Shown here one piece after another: positions 8,072 to 16,330 of a stretch of DNA of 48,242 bases. Under the pieces are notes generated by a model, which saw only the letters and a program-made list of their open reading frames with translations, made no database searches and was not told where the DNA came from. A program made the position numbers and the translations under genes. Source of the DNA: Cypionkella sp. (GTDB taxonomy: Bacteria > Pseudomonadota > Alphaproteobacteria > Rhodobacterales > Rhodobacteraceae). Every line of letters begins with the position of its first letter. Within the stretch, counting starts at the first letter, position 1. The stretch is from the NCBI RefSeq assembly GCF_028290025.1, contig NZ_JAQGKQ010000077.1:1-48242 (forward strand), read 5' to 3'.

Positions 8072-8637
8072 ACCCCGATGCTCTGCTGGGCGGCTTTGCC
8101 GACGCCCCCCTACAATCCGCCCGCGCCTTTCGTGGCACGCTTGAGGCTCTGGCCCGACCCGGCGAAATCCGTGAGGTGACGGGCGCTATGCCTCCGGCCC
8201 CGCTGTCTGTCGCCGCAGGTGTGCTGCTGCTGATCCTTTGCGATGGCACAACGTCGGTGCATTTGGCGGGCGCGTATGACTGCGCCGCCTTGCGCGATTG
8301 GATCACTTTTCACTGTGGCGCGCCGCTGATGGCAGCCGAGGATGCAATGTTTGCCGTCGGCGATTGGGACGCCTTGCAGCCTGTGACGCGCTTCGCAGTA
8401 GGCCAGCCCGACTATCCGGATCGCTCGGCCACCCTAATCATCGAAATGCCCGATCTTTCCCCACAAGGCCAACGCCTGACCGGCCCCGGCATCGCCACTT
8501 CGGCGCAGTTGTCTCTGCCCGAAACCGCAGCCTTCCGCGCCAATCGCACCCTGTTCCCGCTCGGCTTCGATGCCTTTCTGACCTGCGGAACCCAAGTCGC
8601 TGGCCTGCCCCGCTCAACCATCGTGGAGGAAAGCTGA
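8068..8637 (+). CDS. phnH: PhnH, C-P lyase complex subunit
   Basis: Structural subunit of the C-P lyase core, 189 residues, the usual size. PhnH is related to PLP-dependent enzymes in fold but lacks the cofactor; it binds PhnJ in the complex. Recognisable stretches are 'ARAFRGTLEALARPGEIREV' near the N-terminus and 'RTLFPLGFDAFLTCGTQVAG' near the end. It overlaps phnG by ATGA and phnI by TGATG, so the three should be made in fixed ratio. Confidence 0.95.
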   Translation: MNPDALLGGFADAPLQSARAFRGTLEALARPGEIREVTGAMPPAPLSVAAGVLLLILCDGTTSVHLAGAYDCAALRDWITFHCGAPLMAAEDAMFAVGDWDALQPVTRFAVGQPDYPDRSATLIIEMPDLSPQGQRLTGPGIATSAQLSLPETAAFRANRTLFPLGFDAFLTCGTQVAGLPRSTIVEES

Positions 8638-9719
8638 TGTATGTTGCGGTAAAAGGCGGTGAGCGGGCGATTGACAATGCCCATGCGTGGCTGGCCGAAG
8701 AGCGGCGCGGCGATACGACGGTTTCGGAACTGTCGGTGGCGCAAATCCGCGAGCAACTGGCGCTGGCGGTCAACCGCGTGATGGCCGAAGGCTCGCTCTA
8801 CGATCCAGATCTGGCGGCTTTGGCGATCAAACAAGCGCGCGGCGATCTGATTGAGGCGATCTTTCTCATCCGCGCCTACCGCACCACCCTGCCGCGTTTG
8901 GGCGCCTCCCTCCCGGTCAAAACTGAAGAAATGGCGGTGATCCGGCGGGTTTCCGCAACCTTCAAAGACCTTCCCGGTGGCCAGATCCTTGGCCCGACTT
9001 TTGATTACACCCACCGACTGCTCGATTTCAAACTGGCCGCAGAGGGCGAGGTTCCCGCCGCTCCGACAGCGCCCGCTAGCACCGCGCCCGTACCGCATGT
9101 CACCGAGTTTCTCAACCGCGAGGGCATGATTGAAACCGAACCGACAGGCGACGCCCAGCCTGCCGATCTGACCCGCGAGCCGATGGAGTTGCCCGCAAAC
9201 CGCGCCCTGCGTCTGCAAGCCATCACGCGCGGCGATGAGGGGTTTATCCTGTCGATGGCATATTCAACCCAGCGCGGCTACGGGCGCACCCATGCTTTCG
9301 TGGGTGAGTTGCGCATCGGCACGGTGGCGGTCGAAATGGACATCCCCGAATTGGGCTTCGCCGTGGAAATTGGCGAGATTGAGCTGACCGAATGCGAAAC
9401 CGTCAACCAGTTCAAAGGCAGCAAAACCGTGGCCCCGCAGTTTACCCGCGGTTACGGCTTGGTGTTCGGGCAAACCGAGCGCAAGGCGATTGCGATGTCT
9501 CTGGTGGATCGGTCCTTGCGATGGGCGGAACTGGGTGAAGACTACACCGGCGCCCCGGCGCAGGATGAAGAGTTCGTGTTGATGCACGCAGATAACGTGC
9601 AGGCAACTGGCTTTCTCGAACACATCAAGCTGCCGCATTACGTTGATTTTCAATCGGAACTGGAATTGGTGCGCCGTCTGCGCGCCGAGGTTTTTGCCAC
9701 ACAAGAGGCTGCGGAATGA
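8637..9719 (+). CDS. phnI: PhnI, C-P lyase nucleosidase subunit
   Basis: Catalytic subunit that, with PhnG, PhnH and PhnL, displaces adenine from ATP by phosphonate to form alpha-D-ribose 1-alkylphosphonate 5-triphosphate. The ATG at 8637 overlaps the phnH stop (TGATG) and opens with the family N-terminus 'MYVAVKGGERAIDNAHAWLA', giving 360 residues; the frame extends further upstream but that part overlaps phnH. The stop overlaps the phnJ start. No truncation or odd composition. Confidence 0.96.
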   Translation: MYVAVKGGERAIDNAHAWLAEERRGDTTVSELSVAQIREQLALAVNRVMAEGSLYDPDLAALAIKQARGDLIEAIFLIRAYRTTLPRLGASLPVKTEEMAVIRRVSATFKDLPGGQILGPTFDYTHRLLDFKLAAEGEVPAAPTAPASTAPVPHVTEFLNREGMIETEPTGDAQPADLTREPMELPANRALRLQAITRGDEGFILSMAYSTQRGYGRTHAFVGELRIGTVAVEMDIPELGFAVEIGEIELTECETVNQFKGSKTVAPQFTRGYGLVFGQTERKAIAMSLVDRSLRWAELGEDYTGAPAQDEEFVLMHADNVQATGFLEHIKLPHYVDFQSELELVRRLRAEVFATQEAAE

Positions 9720-10591
9720 CCGATCAGGCTTACAACTTCGCCTATCTCGACGAGCAAACCAAGCGAATGATCCGCCGTGCGATCCTGAAGGGCATTGCAG
9801 TGCCGGGTTATCAAGTGCCCTTCGCCAGCCGGGAAATGCCAATGCCTTACGGTTGGGGCACTGGCGGCGTGCAGGTGACTGCCGCTTGTCTGACGCCCGA
9901 GGATACGCTGAAAGTCATCGACCAAGGTGCCGATGACACCACCAACGCCGTCTCAATCCGCAAATTCTTCCAGCGCACCGCCGGGGTGGCCGTTACCGAA
10001 GCCACAGCCGAGGCCAGCATTATCCAGACCCGCCACCGCATCCCCGAAGCGACGCTGACCGAGGGCCAAATCTTGGTTTATCAAGTGCCGATCCCCGAAC
10101 CGCTGCGGTTTCTGGAACCCCGCGAAACCGAAACCCGCAAGATGCACGAGCTTGAAGAATACGGCCTGATGCACGTCAAACTATACGAGGATATCGCGCG
10201 GCACGGCACCATCGCCACCGCCTACGCTTATCCGGTGAAGGTTGAAGGCCGCTATGTGATGGACCCGTCGCCAATCCCAAAGTTTGACAACCCGAAACTG
10301 TCAAACTCCGCCGCGATCCAACTGTTCGGCGCGGGGCGTGAGCAGCGGATTTACGCGCTGCCACCCTACACCCATGTGGTGAGCCTCGATTTTGACGATC
10401 ACCCGTTTGTGCCCTCTAAAGCCCCGCATGACTGCGATCTGTGCGCTGCCTCTGACAGCTACCTCGATGAGGTGATCACCGACGATCAGGGCGGCCGGAT
10501 GTTTGTCTGCTCCGACACCGATTTCTGCCGAACCCGACGTGAGGCCGGGCATCTCGGCCCCTTGGGTGTGCCGATGCAGGAGACTGTGTGA
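9716..10591 (+). CDS. phnJ: PhnJ, radical-SAM C-P lyase
   Basis: The enzyme that breaks the carbon-phosphorus bond, giving the alkane and ribose 1,2-cyclic phosphate 5-phosphate. The protein has 291 residues. Four cysteines near the end (C240, C243, C265, C271) match the E. coli pattern C241/C244/C266/C272, of which three ligate the 4Fe-4S cluster and the last takes part in catalysis. G31 in 'VPGYQVPF' matches the catalytic glycyl position (G32). All key residues are present, so the enzyme should be active. It overlaps phnI (ATGA) and phnK. Confidence 0.97.
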   Translation: MTDQAYNFAYLDEQTKRMIRRAILKGIAVPGYQVPFASREMPMPYGWGTGGVQVTAACLTPEDTLKVIDQGADDTTNAVSIRKFFQRTAGVAVTEATAEASIIQTRHRIPEATLTEGQILVYQVPIPEPLRFLEPRETETRKMHELEEYGLMHVKLYEDIARHGTIATAYAYPVKVEGRYVMDPSPIPKFDNPKLSNSAAIQLFGAGREQRIYALPPYTHVVSLDFDDHPFVPSKAPHDCDLCAASDSYLDEVITDDQGGRMFVCSDTDFCRTRREAGHLGPLGVPMQETV

Positions 10592-11394
10592 TGGGAATGC
10601 TAAATCTCAACCTAACCGCCGAAACCGATCAGCCGCTGCTGTCGGTGCAAGGGCTGACCAAGCGTTACGGCGCGCGGATTGGCTGCGCCGACGTGTCGTT
10701 TGATCTGTTTCCCGGCGAAGTCCTGGGAATCGTCGGCGAAAGCGGCTCGGGCAAGTCAACGCTGCTGTCCTGCCTTGCGGGTCATATGCCCCCCGATCAG
10801 GGCAGCGTGATCTTTCAAACGGCGCAAGGCCCGCGCGATACCGTGACGATGGCCGAGGCTGACCGCCGCCGCATGGCGCGCACCGACTGGGCTTTCGTGC
10901 ATCAAAACCCGCGCGATGGTTTGCGGATGGGCGTATCTGCGGGCGGCAATGTGGGCGAGCGTTTGATGGCAATCGGCGCGCGGCATTACGGCGATATCCG
11001 CGACAAGGCGATTGATTGGCTCGGCCGCGTAGAGATTGCCGCCGACCGCATCGACGACCGCCCGCGCGCGTTTTCCGGCGGTATGCAGCAACGCCTGCAA
11101 ATCGCCCGCAATCTGGTGACCGGCCCGCGCCTTGTGTTCATGGACGAACCCACGGGTGGGCTGGATGTGTCGGTTCAGGCGCGGCTCCTTGATCTGCTGC
11201 GCGGCCTTGTGCGCGATATGGGACTTTCGGCGATCATCGTCACGCATGATCTGGCGGTGGTGCGGCTGCTGGCGGATCGGCTGATGGTGATGAAGAGCGG
11301 TCATGTGGTGGAACAAGGGCTGACCGATCAGGTGCTTGACGATCCGCAGCACGCCTACACGCAGCTGCTGGTTTCTTCCGTGTTGCAGGTCTGA
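10591..11394 (+). CDS. phnK: PhnK, ABC-type ATPase of C-P lyase
   Basis: ABC ATPase-like protein of 267 residues that docks on the C-P lyase core. Walker A 'GIVGESGSGKST', signature 'FSGGMQQRLQIARNL', Walker B 'LVFMDEPTGGLDVS' and switch 'IVTHD' are intact. The ATG at 10591 overlaps the phnJ stop (TGATG). No membrane partner is encoded here, which agrees with a role in C-P lyase turnover rather than transport. A 48-bp gap follows before phnL, the only real gap inside the operon. Confidence 0.94.
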   Translation: MGMLNLNLTAETDQPLLSVQGLTKRYGARIGCADVSFDLFPGEVLGIVGESGSGKSTLLSCLAGHMPPDQGSVIFQTAQGPRDTVTMAEADRRRMARTDWAFVHQNPRDGLRMGVSAGGNVGERLMAIGARHYGDIRDKAIDWLGRVEIAADRIDDRPRAFSGGMQQRLQIARNLVTGPRLVFMDEPTGGLDVSVQARLLDLLRGLVRDMGLSAIIVTHDLAVVRLLADRLMVMKSGHVVEQGLTDQVLDDPQHAYTQLLVSSVLQV

Positions 11395-11442
11395 TCCGAT
11401 GCCAGCCTCCATCCCGATTTTCTTTAAACGAGAGCCCACACT

Positions 11443-12126
11443 ATGATCGAAATTCGTGACCTTGCGAAAAGCTTTACGCTGCACAATCAGGGCGCTGCGG
11501 TGCTCCCGGTGATGGCGAATGCAAACCTGCATGTGCGTCCCGGCGAATGTGTCGGCTTGATTGGCGCGTCAGGTGCGGGCAAATCGACGCTGATGCGGAT
11601 GGTTTGGGGCAATTATCTCGCGGCGTCTGGCATGATCCGGGTCGGCACGCTGGACGTTGCACAAGCAGCCCCGCGCCAGATCATCCAACTTCGGCGCAAG
11701 ACGCTGGGCTATGTCAGCCAGTTCCTCCGCGTCGTGCCGCGTGTGCCAACGATTGAGGTGGTGGCCGAGCCGCTCTTGAACCTCGGCGTCCCCGCCGATC
11801 AGGCCCGCGACCGCGCCGCCAGTCTTTTGACGCGGTTGAATATCCCCGAACGCCTGTGGAACCTGTCACCCACTACCTTTTCCGGCGGCGAACAGCAGCG
11901 CGTCAATATCGCACGCGGCTTCGCGTATCCCTACCCCGCGCTGTTGCTGGATGAACCCACCGCCAGCTTGGATGCGGTAAATGGGGCGGTGGTGCTGGAT
12001 TTGATCGCAGAAGCCAAGGCGCGCGGCGCTGCAATCTTGGGGATCTTCCATGATGAGGCCGCCCGTGCGCAAGTCTGCGATCGGGTGGTCGATGTCCGCG
12101 ATTTCACCCCAAAAGTTGCCGCATGA
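11443..12126 (+). CDS. phnL: PhnL, ABC-type ATPase of C-P lyase
   Basis: Second ABC ATPase-like member of the pathway, 227 residues, needed with PhnGHI for the first step. It has Walker A 'GASGAGKST', signature 'FSGGEQQRVNIARGF' and Walker B 'LLLDEPTASLD'. The sequence 'WGNYLAASGMIRVG' follows the family pattern. It starts at 11443 after a weak GAGAG site and overlaps the phnN start by ATGA. Confidence 0.94.
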   Translation: MIEIRDLAKSFTLHNQGAAVLPVMANANLHVRPGECVGLIGASGAGKSTLMRMVWGNYLAASGMIRVGTLDVAQAAPRQIIQLRRKTLGYVSQFLRVVPRVPTIEVVAEPLLNLGVPADQARDRAASLLTRLNIPERLWNLSPTTFSGGEQQRVNIARGFAYPYPALLLDEPTASLDAVNGAVVLDLIAEAKARGAAILGIFHDEAARAQVCDRVVDVRDFTPKVAA

Positions 12127-12656
12127 CCGGCCATTTGTTCCTTGTGGTGGGTGCCTCGGGTGTCGGCAAAGACACCCTGCTCGCTGGGGCCAAAGCCGCC
12201 GATCCAACACTGCATTGGGCGCGGCGCGTCATCACTCGGCCATCAACCGATACCGGCGAGCCGTTTGAAGGTGTCACCCCGCCAGAGTTCCAACAGCGTT
12301 TGGCCGCAGATGAGTTTGCCCTGCACTGGCAAGCGCACGGCCTGAGCTACGGCGTGCCAAAGCGTGAAGTCGCATCCTTAAGCGAAGGCGGCACCGTTCT
12401 GGTCAACGGCTCTCGCGGGGCATTAACCGCGGCGCTGACGGCCTTCCCTGACCTCACGGTAATCCGCATCTCCGCACCCTCAGATGTGCTCGCCGAACGC
12501 CTTGCCGCACGGGGCCGTGAAACCCGCGCCGAAATCACTGCCCGTCTTGACCGCGCCAGCTACGAGTTGCCCGAAGGCACCCGCGTTGTCGATATCCGCA
12601 ACACCGGCACCCCGGCGCAAGGCGTAGCCCAACTGCTTCAAGCACTCAGGGAGTAA
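12123..12656 (+). CDS. phnN: PhnN, ribose 1,5-bisphosphate phosphokinase
   Basis: Small P-loop kinase of 177 residues that turns ribose 1,5-bisphosphate into PRPP, the last step that returns the ribose unit to metabolism. The P-loop is 'VVGASGVGKDTLL', with the guanylate-kinase-like 'HWQAHGLSYGVP' region. It overlaps phnL (ATGA). Its last 19 bases overlap the 3' end of the convergent DUF1045 gene. Its presence implies that the cyclic phosphate from PhnJ is opened by some enzyme, although phnP is absent here. Confidence 0.93.
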   Translation: MTGHLFLVVGASGVGKDTLLAGAKAADPTLHWARRVITRPSTDTGEPFEGVTPPEFQQRLAADEFALHWQAHGLSYGVPKREVASLSEGGTVLVNGSRGALTAALTAFPDLTVIRISAPSDVLAERLAARGRETRAEITARLDRASYELPEGTRVVDIRNTGTPAQGVAQLLQALRE

Positions 12657-13315
12657 CGGTGCAGCAGATGGAATTGCCCGCGATCATCCTCGCCAAACAA
12701 ACACAGATCATCCAGCCTGAACGGTCGCGGCAGCACGGCTTTGATATGCGCAAGCGCCGCCCGAGTGACGGCAGCAAGCTCGGCATCAGCCAGCGTCCCG
12801 GTCAGCGTCAAATGAAACCGAAACTGTTCCATCACATAGGGATAGCCGTAAATCGCCAGCAATTCGCGCTGCCGCACAGTCAGGCTATCGGGCTTACGGC
12901 GGGCGATCTCTGGCGGGCTCAAAGCCGCACGACACGGCTCCAGCAAACCCACTACCTCAGCCGCCAAAGCTTGCAATGGCGCGAGATCCCCTTGCGGCAC
13001 CAAGGCCAGAAAGCCCTGCAGATTGACCATCTCCAACCCCGCCATCACCAGCGGATGCAGTCTGGCGGCAACGCTTGCAACAGCGTTGCTCAGATCATCG
13101 AAGCTGACGCCATCCGCCAGCCGAAACGGCGGTTTCAGCGTGCCGTGAAAGCCGTATTTGCGCGGCTCGGCTGTGATATTTGCCAAGCTGCGTGGCAACG
13201 CCACGGCTGGCTGCCCAACAGCACAACCCTTCTGCGCATCCCAACCCAGCCATGCCGCAGCGGCCTCGGCAAAAGCCCCCGCCTTTGGCGCGTAATAGAC
13301 AGCGTATCGCTTCAT
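12638..13315 (-). CDS. DUF1045 phosphonate-locus protein, 2H phosphoesterase-like
   Basis: Protein of 225 residues of the DUF1045 family (PF06299; TIGR03223 'putative phosphonate metabolism protein'). It begins with the family N-terminus 'MKRYAVYYAP'; I chose the ATG at 13315 over 13324 because GGA lies just upstream. Two H-x-T-L motifs, 'GFHGTL' (H57) and 'FHLTLT' (H168), are the paired active-site motifs of 2H phosphoesterases, which act on cyclic or 2',3'-linked phosphates. It is convergent with phnN and divergent from phnM. The pathway makes a ribose 1,2-cyclic phosphate and no phnP is seen, so ring opening is an attractive but unproven role. Confidence 0.88.
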   Translation of the reverse strand: MKRYAVYYAPKAGAFAEAAAAWLGWDAQKGCAVGQPAVALPRSLANITAEPRKYGFHGTLKPPFRLADGVSFDDLSNAVASVAARLHPLVMAGLEMVNLQGFLALVPQGDLAPLQALAAEVVGLLEPCRAALSPPEIARRKPDSLTVRQRELLAIYGYPYVMEQFRFHLTLTGTLADAELAAVTRAALAHIKAVLPRPFRLDDLCLFGEDDRGQFHLLHRYSLSA

Positions 13316-13347
13316 ATTTTCCATAACCGCCGCCGATACCCGGGTTT

Positions 13348-13365
13348 TGTCACACCGCTGTGACA
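13348..13365. promoter_or_regulatory. PHO-box-like palindrome
   Basis: TGTCACA-CCGC-TGTGACA, a perfect 7-bp inverted repeat, lies in the 92-bp gap between the divergent DUF1045 and phnM starts. Read either way it gives two imperfect CTGTCAT-type half-sites 11 bp apart, the spacing of PhoB boxes, so one site could serve both genes under phosphate starvation. Confidence 0.45.
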
Positions 13366-13407
13366 GAATTTCGCCATTCCCTCCTGACCATAACGAAAGC
13401 CGCCCCC

Positions 13408-14550
13408 ATGTCCCAGACCATCCTTGCCAATGCCACTCTGGTCTTGCCGAACGAAGTTATCCACGGCGCGATCCGGCTGGAAAATGGCGTGATCACCGCC
13501 ATCGACCACGGCACTTCGGTGTCCGTAGGCGCTGTGAATTGCGAAGGCGATCTGGTGATGCCGGGGCTGATTGAGTTGCACACCGACAACCTCGAACGCC
13601 ATATCGAGCCGCGCCCAAAGGTCAACTGGCCACATGCCAGCGCCATCATCGCCCATGACGCCGAACTTGCCAGCACCGGCATCACCACAGTGTTTGATGC
13701 GCTGCGGGTTGGCTCGATCACTTCAAGCAAAAAGGGCGACCTTGGCGAATACGCCCGCACTTTGGCCAATGAAATCCTAGACCTGCGCAATAAAGGTGCG
13801 TTGCGGATCAGCCATTTCCTGCATCTGCGCGCCGAAGTTTGCTCTGAAACCCTCATTGCAGAACTGGCGAAGTTTGGCCCGGAAGATCGCATCGGCATTG
13901 TCAGCCTGATGGATCACACCCCCGGTCAACGCCAGTTTCGCGACCTTACCCAACTCCGCGCCTATGTTTGCGGCAAACACGGGCTGTCGGAGTCTGAGTT
14001 TGAAAGCCATGTCGCCGAGCAAGTCTCCATCTCGACCCGGCTTGGCCAAGCCCACGAAGCCGCAGCGGTGTCCGAGGCCAGACGCTTTGGCGCAGTGCTC
14101 GCCAGCCACGACGATACTACCGCCGAACAGGTCGCAACCTCGGCCCGACACGGCGCGCATTTTGCCGAGTTCCCCACCACGCTGGAGGCCGCAACCGCCT
14201 GCCGCGCGCTTGGCATCAAGGTGATGATGGGTGCGCCCAACCTGATCCGCGGTGGTTCCCATTCCGGCAACGTCGCCGCACACCGTCTGGCCGAGGCCGA
14301 TCTGCTCGATATCGTCTCGTCCGATTACGTGCCGTCGGCGCTGCTGTCAGCCGCCCTGCTGCTCGGTGATCTGTGGGGCGATGTAGCCCGCGGTGTCCGC
14401 ACAGTTACCGCCGCACCAGCGCAAGCCGTGGGCCTGACCGACCGAGGCTCGCTGGAAATAGGTGCCCGCGCCGACGTCATCCGCGTTGCCCGCGTTGCCA
14501 ATTCGGCAGCCCTGCGCGGCACTTGGGTGCACGGCAACCGCGTGGGCTAA
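13408..14550 (+). CDS. phnM: PhnM, ribose 1-alkylphosphonate 5-triphosphate diphosphatase
   Basis: Amidohydrolase-superfamily enzyme of 380 residues (E. coli 378) that removes pyrophosphate from the triphosphate made by PhnGHIL. It starts at ATG 13408 ('MSQTILANATLVLPNEV'). The metal motif 'GLIELHTDNLERH' replaces the usual HxH, as in other PhnM proteins, and 'LASHDDTTAEQV' and 'SSDYVPSALLSAA' carry further ligands. It is separated from phnGHIJKLN by the reverse-oriented DUF1045 gene, so it has its own promoter. Its stop is two bases from the convergent metI stop. Confidence 0.95.
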   Translation: MSQTILANATLVLPNEVIHGAIRLENGVITAIDHGTSVSVGAVNCEGDLVMPGLIELHTDNLERHIEPRPKVNWPHASAIIAHDAELASTGITTVFDALRVGSITSSKKGDLGEYARTLANEILDLRNKGALRISHFLHLRAEVCSETLIAELAKFGPEDRIGIVSLMDHTPGQRQFRDLTQLRAYVCGKHGLSESEFESHVAEQVSISTRLGQAHEAAAVSEARRFGAVLASHDDTTAEQVATSARHGAHFAEFPTTLEAATACRALGIKVMMGAPNLIRGGSHSGNVAAHRLAEADLLDIVSSDYVPSALLSAALLLGDLWGDVARGVRTVTAAPAQAVGLTDRGSLEIGARADVIRVARVANSAALRGTWVHGNRVG

Positions 14551-14552
14551 GC

Positions 14553-15206
14553 CTAGCGGTGGTCGATCCGTCGCGTGAGCCAATCGCCAAATGCCTGCAA
14601 GCCGCAGACCATAACGATCAGCACAATGACGACGGCGACCATCACCGCCGTCTCAAACCGCTGATAGCCGTAGCGAATGGCAATATCGCCCAAGCCACCC
14701 GCGCCGACCGCCCCCGCCATCGCGGATGCGCCGATCAACGTCACCAGCGTCACCGTGAAGCCCGACACGATCCCGGGCAAAGCCTCTGGCACCAGCACTT
14801 CGCGCAAAATCGTCCAGCGGTTCGCTCCCATAGCGCGGGCCGCGTCGATCAGCCCACGATCCACCTCACGCAGCGACACCTCAGCGATGCGGGCGAAATA
14901 AGGCGTGGCGGCAATCGTCAGCGGCACAATCGCCGCCGCAATTCCAATCGCAGAGCCGACCAACAACCGAGTGAACGGGATCACCGCCACCAGCAGAATG
15001 ATGAACGGCACCGACCGCAGCGCGTTGACGATGCCGCCCAGAACCCGGTTGACGCTCAGGTTCTCAAATATCCCACCCCGGTCGGTTGTCACCAGCACCA
15101 AGGCAAGCGGCAAGCCCAACAGGAACGACAAAGCACCAGAAACCCCGGTCATCACCGTGGTTTCCCACAGCCCCTTCAGCAACAGCTCAAACATCTGCTG
15201 GGACAT
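14553..15206 (-). CDS. metI: MetI, methionine ABC transporter permease
   Basis: Inner-membrane permease of the MetNIQ importer, 217 residues with about five helices. The start ATG 15206 lies 19 bases inside the end of metN, so translation is coupled. The coupling loop contains 'DAARAMGANRWTILREVLVP', the permease EAA-type motif. 'GASAMAGAVGAGGLGDIAIR' is typical of MetI. Last gene of metQ-metN-metI. Confidence 0.95.
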   Translation of the reverse strand: MSQQMFELLLKGLWETTVMTGVSGALSFLLGLPLALVLVTTDRGGIFENLSVNRVLGGIVNALRSVPFIILLVAVIPFTRLLVGSAIGIAAAIVPLTIAATPYFARIAEVSLREVDRGLIDAARAMGANRWTILREVLVPEALPGIVSGFTVTLVTLIGASAMAGAVGAGGLGDIAIRYGYQRFETAVMVAVVIVLIVMVCGLQAFGDWLTRRIDHR

Positions 15207-16260
15207 AGCCAAGCACCTCCAAACCAACGGAAATCGGCGAAAGCGCCGCCAAAACCTGCGCCAGCTTCGCAGCATCTGCGGTCCCCAGAGCAATGAACAT
15301 CCGACCATAAGGCTCGCCCTGCACATCGTTCAAACCGCCATGCAGCAACCGCGCCGGTTGGCCGGTAATCTCGGCAATCCGTGACAATATTGGCAACCGA
15401 GCCTGCGGCCCGTAAACGTCCAGCCGCAGCAAAGCCTGCGCGCCTAAGGGCCTAACCAAAGCCATCAGGTCGCCAGGCAAACTCGGCGACAACCCGCGCA
15501 CCAAGGCTCGCGTAACCTCGGTCTGTGGTGAGGCCAAAACCCGCGCCACCGCGCCTTCTTCGACCACGCGGCCACCGTCCAGCACGACGACCCTGTGCGC
15601 AATCTGCCGCACCACTTCAATCTCATGCGTGATCATTAAAACCGTCAACCCCAGATCTCGGTTGACCCGCGCCAACAGACCCAAAATCGACCCGGTGGTT
15701 TCCGGGTCCAAGGCCGAGGTTGCCTCATCCGACAACAGCAAAACCGGCTCGGGTGCCAATGCCCGCGCTATCCCCACCCGTTGCTTCTGCCCGCCCGAAA
15801 GCTGCGCCGGATAGGCTTGCGCCTTATCCGCCAGCCCTACCAAATCGAGCAATTCCATCACCCGCTTGCGCCGCACCTCTGTCCCCTGCCCCGCAATCTT
15901 CAACGGCAGCGCGACATTCTCGGCCACGGTTTTGGCCGACAACAGGTTGAAGTGCTGAAATATCATCCCGATCCGACGGCGGATCGGCTGCAAAGCGCGC
16001 TCGTCCAGATCGGTAATATCCTGCCCGCCAATCACCACCCGCCCCGCTTGCGGCTTATCCAAACCATTCAGAACACGGATCAGCGTCGATTTGCCCGCAC
16101 CGGATCGCCCGATCAGCCCAACAATCTCACCGCGCTTGATCGACAGGTTGATGTCATGCAAAGCCACCGCCGCGCCAAAGCTGCGGCTGACACCCTGCAG
16201 CCCAACGCTTTCTGGCGCGACATTTTCTGACAGTCGCTCAATCTCAATTAGCGCATTCAT
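15187..16260 (-). CDS. metN: MetN, methionine ABC transporter ATPase
   Basis: ATPase of the methionine importer, 357 residues. Walker A 'GLIGRSGAGKST', signature 'LSGGQKQRVGIARAL', Walker B 'VLLLSDEATSALDPE' and the switch histidine in 'LMITHE' are present. A C-terminal NIL domain (about 275-357) senses cytoplasmic methionine and inhibits transport in known members. I chose ATG 16260; upstream in-frame codons run into the metQ-metN spacer hairpin. It follows metQ after a 70-bp gap holding a terminator-like stem. Confidence 0.95.
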   Translation of the reverse strand: MNALIEIERLSENVAPESVGLQGVSRSFGAAVALHDINLSIKRGEIVGLIGRSGAGKSTLIRVLNGLDKPQAGRVVIGGQDITDLDERALQPIRRRIGMIFQHFNLLSAKTVAENVALPLKIAGQGTEVRRKRVMELLDLVGLADKAQAYPAQLSGGQKQRVGIARALAPEPVLLLSDEATSALDPETTGSILGLLARVNRDLGLTVLMITHEIEVVRQIAHRVVVLDGGRVVEEGAVARVLASPQTEVTRALVRGLSPSLPGDLMALVRPLGAQALLRLDVYGPQARLPILSRIAEITGQPARLLHGGLNDVQGEPYGRMFIALGTADAAKLAQVLAALSPISVGLEVLGYVPADV

Positions 16261-16282
16261 CGCAAGCCGTTTTCTGCAAATG

Positions 16283-16309
16283 GAAAAGACGGGGCACAAT
16301 CTGCGCCCC
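16283..16309 (-). terminator. Partial terminator between metQ and metN
   Basis: On the minus strand GGGGCGCA-GAT-TGTGCCCC forms an 8-bp stem with one G-U pair, followed by GTCTTTTCC. It lies between the metQ stop (16331) and the metN start (16260). A leaky terminator here would give more binding protein than membrane components, a common arrangement. Confidence 0.6.
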
Positions 16310-16330
16310 GCCAAAGTGATGTCATCAAGC

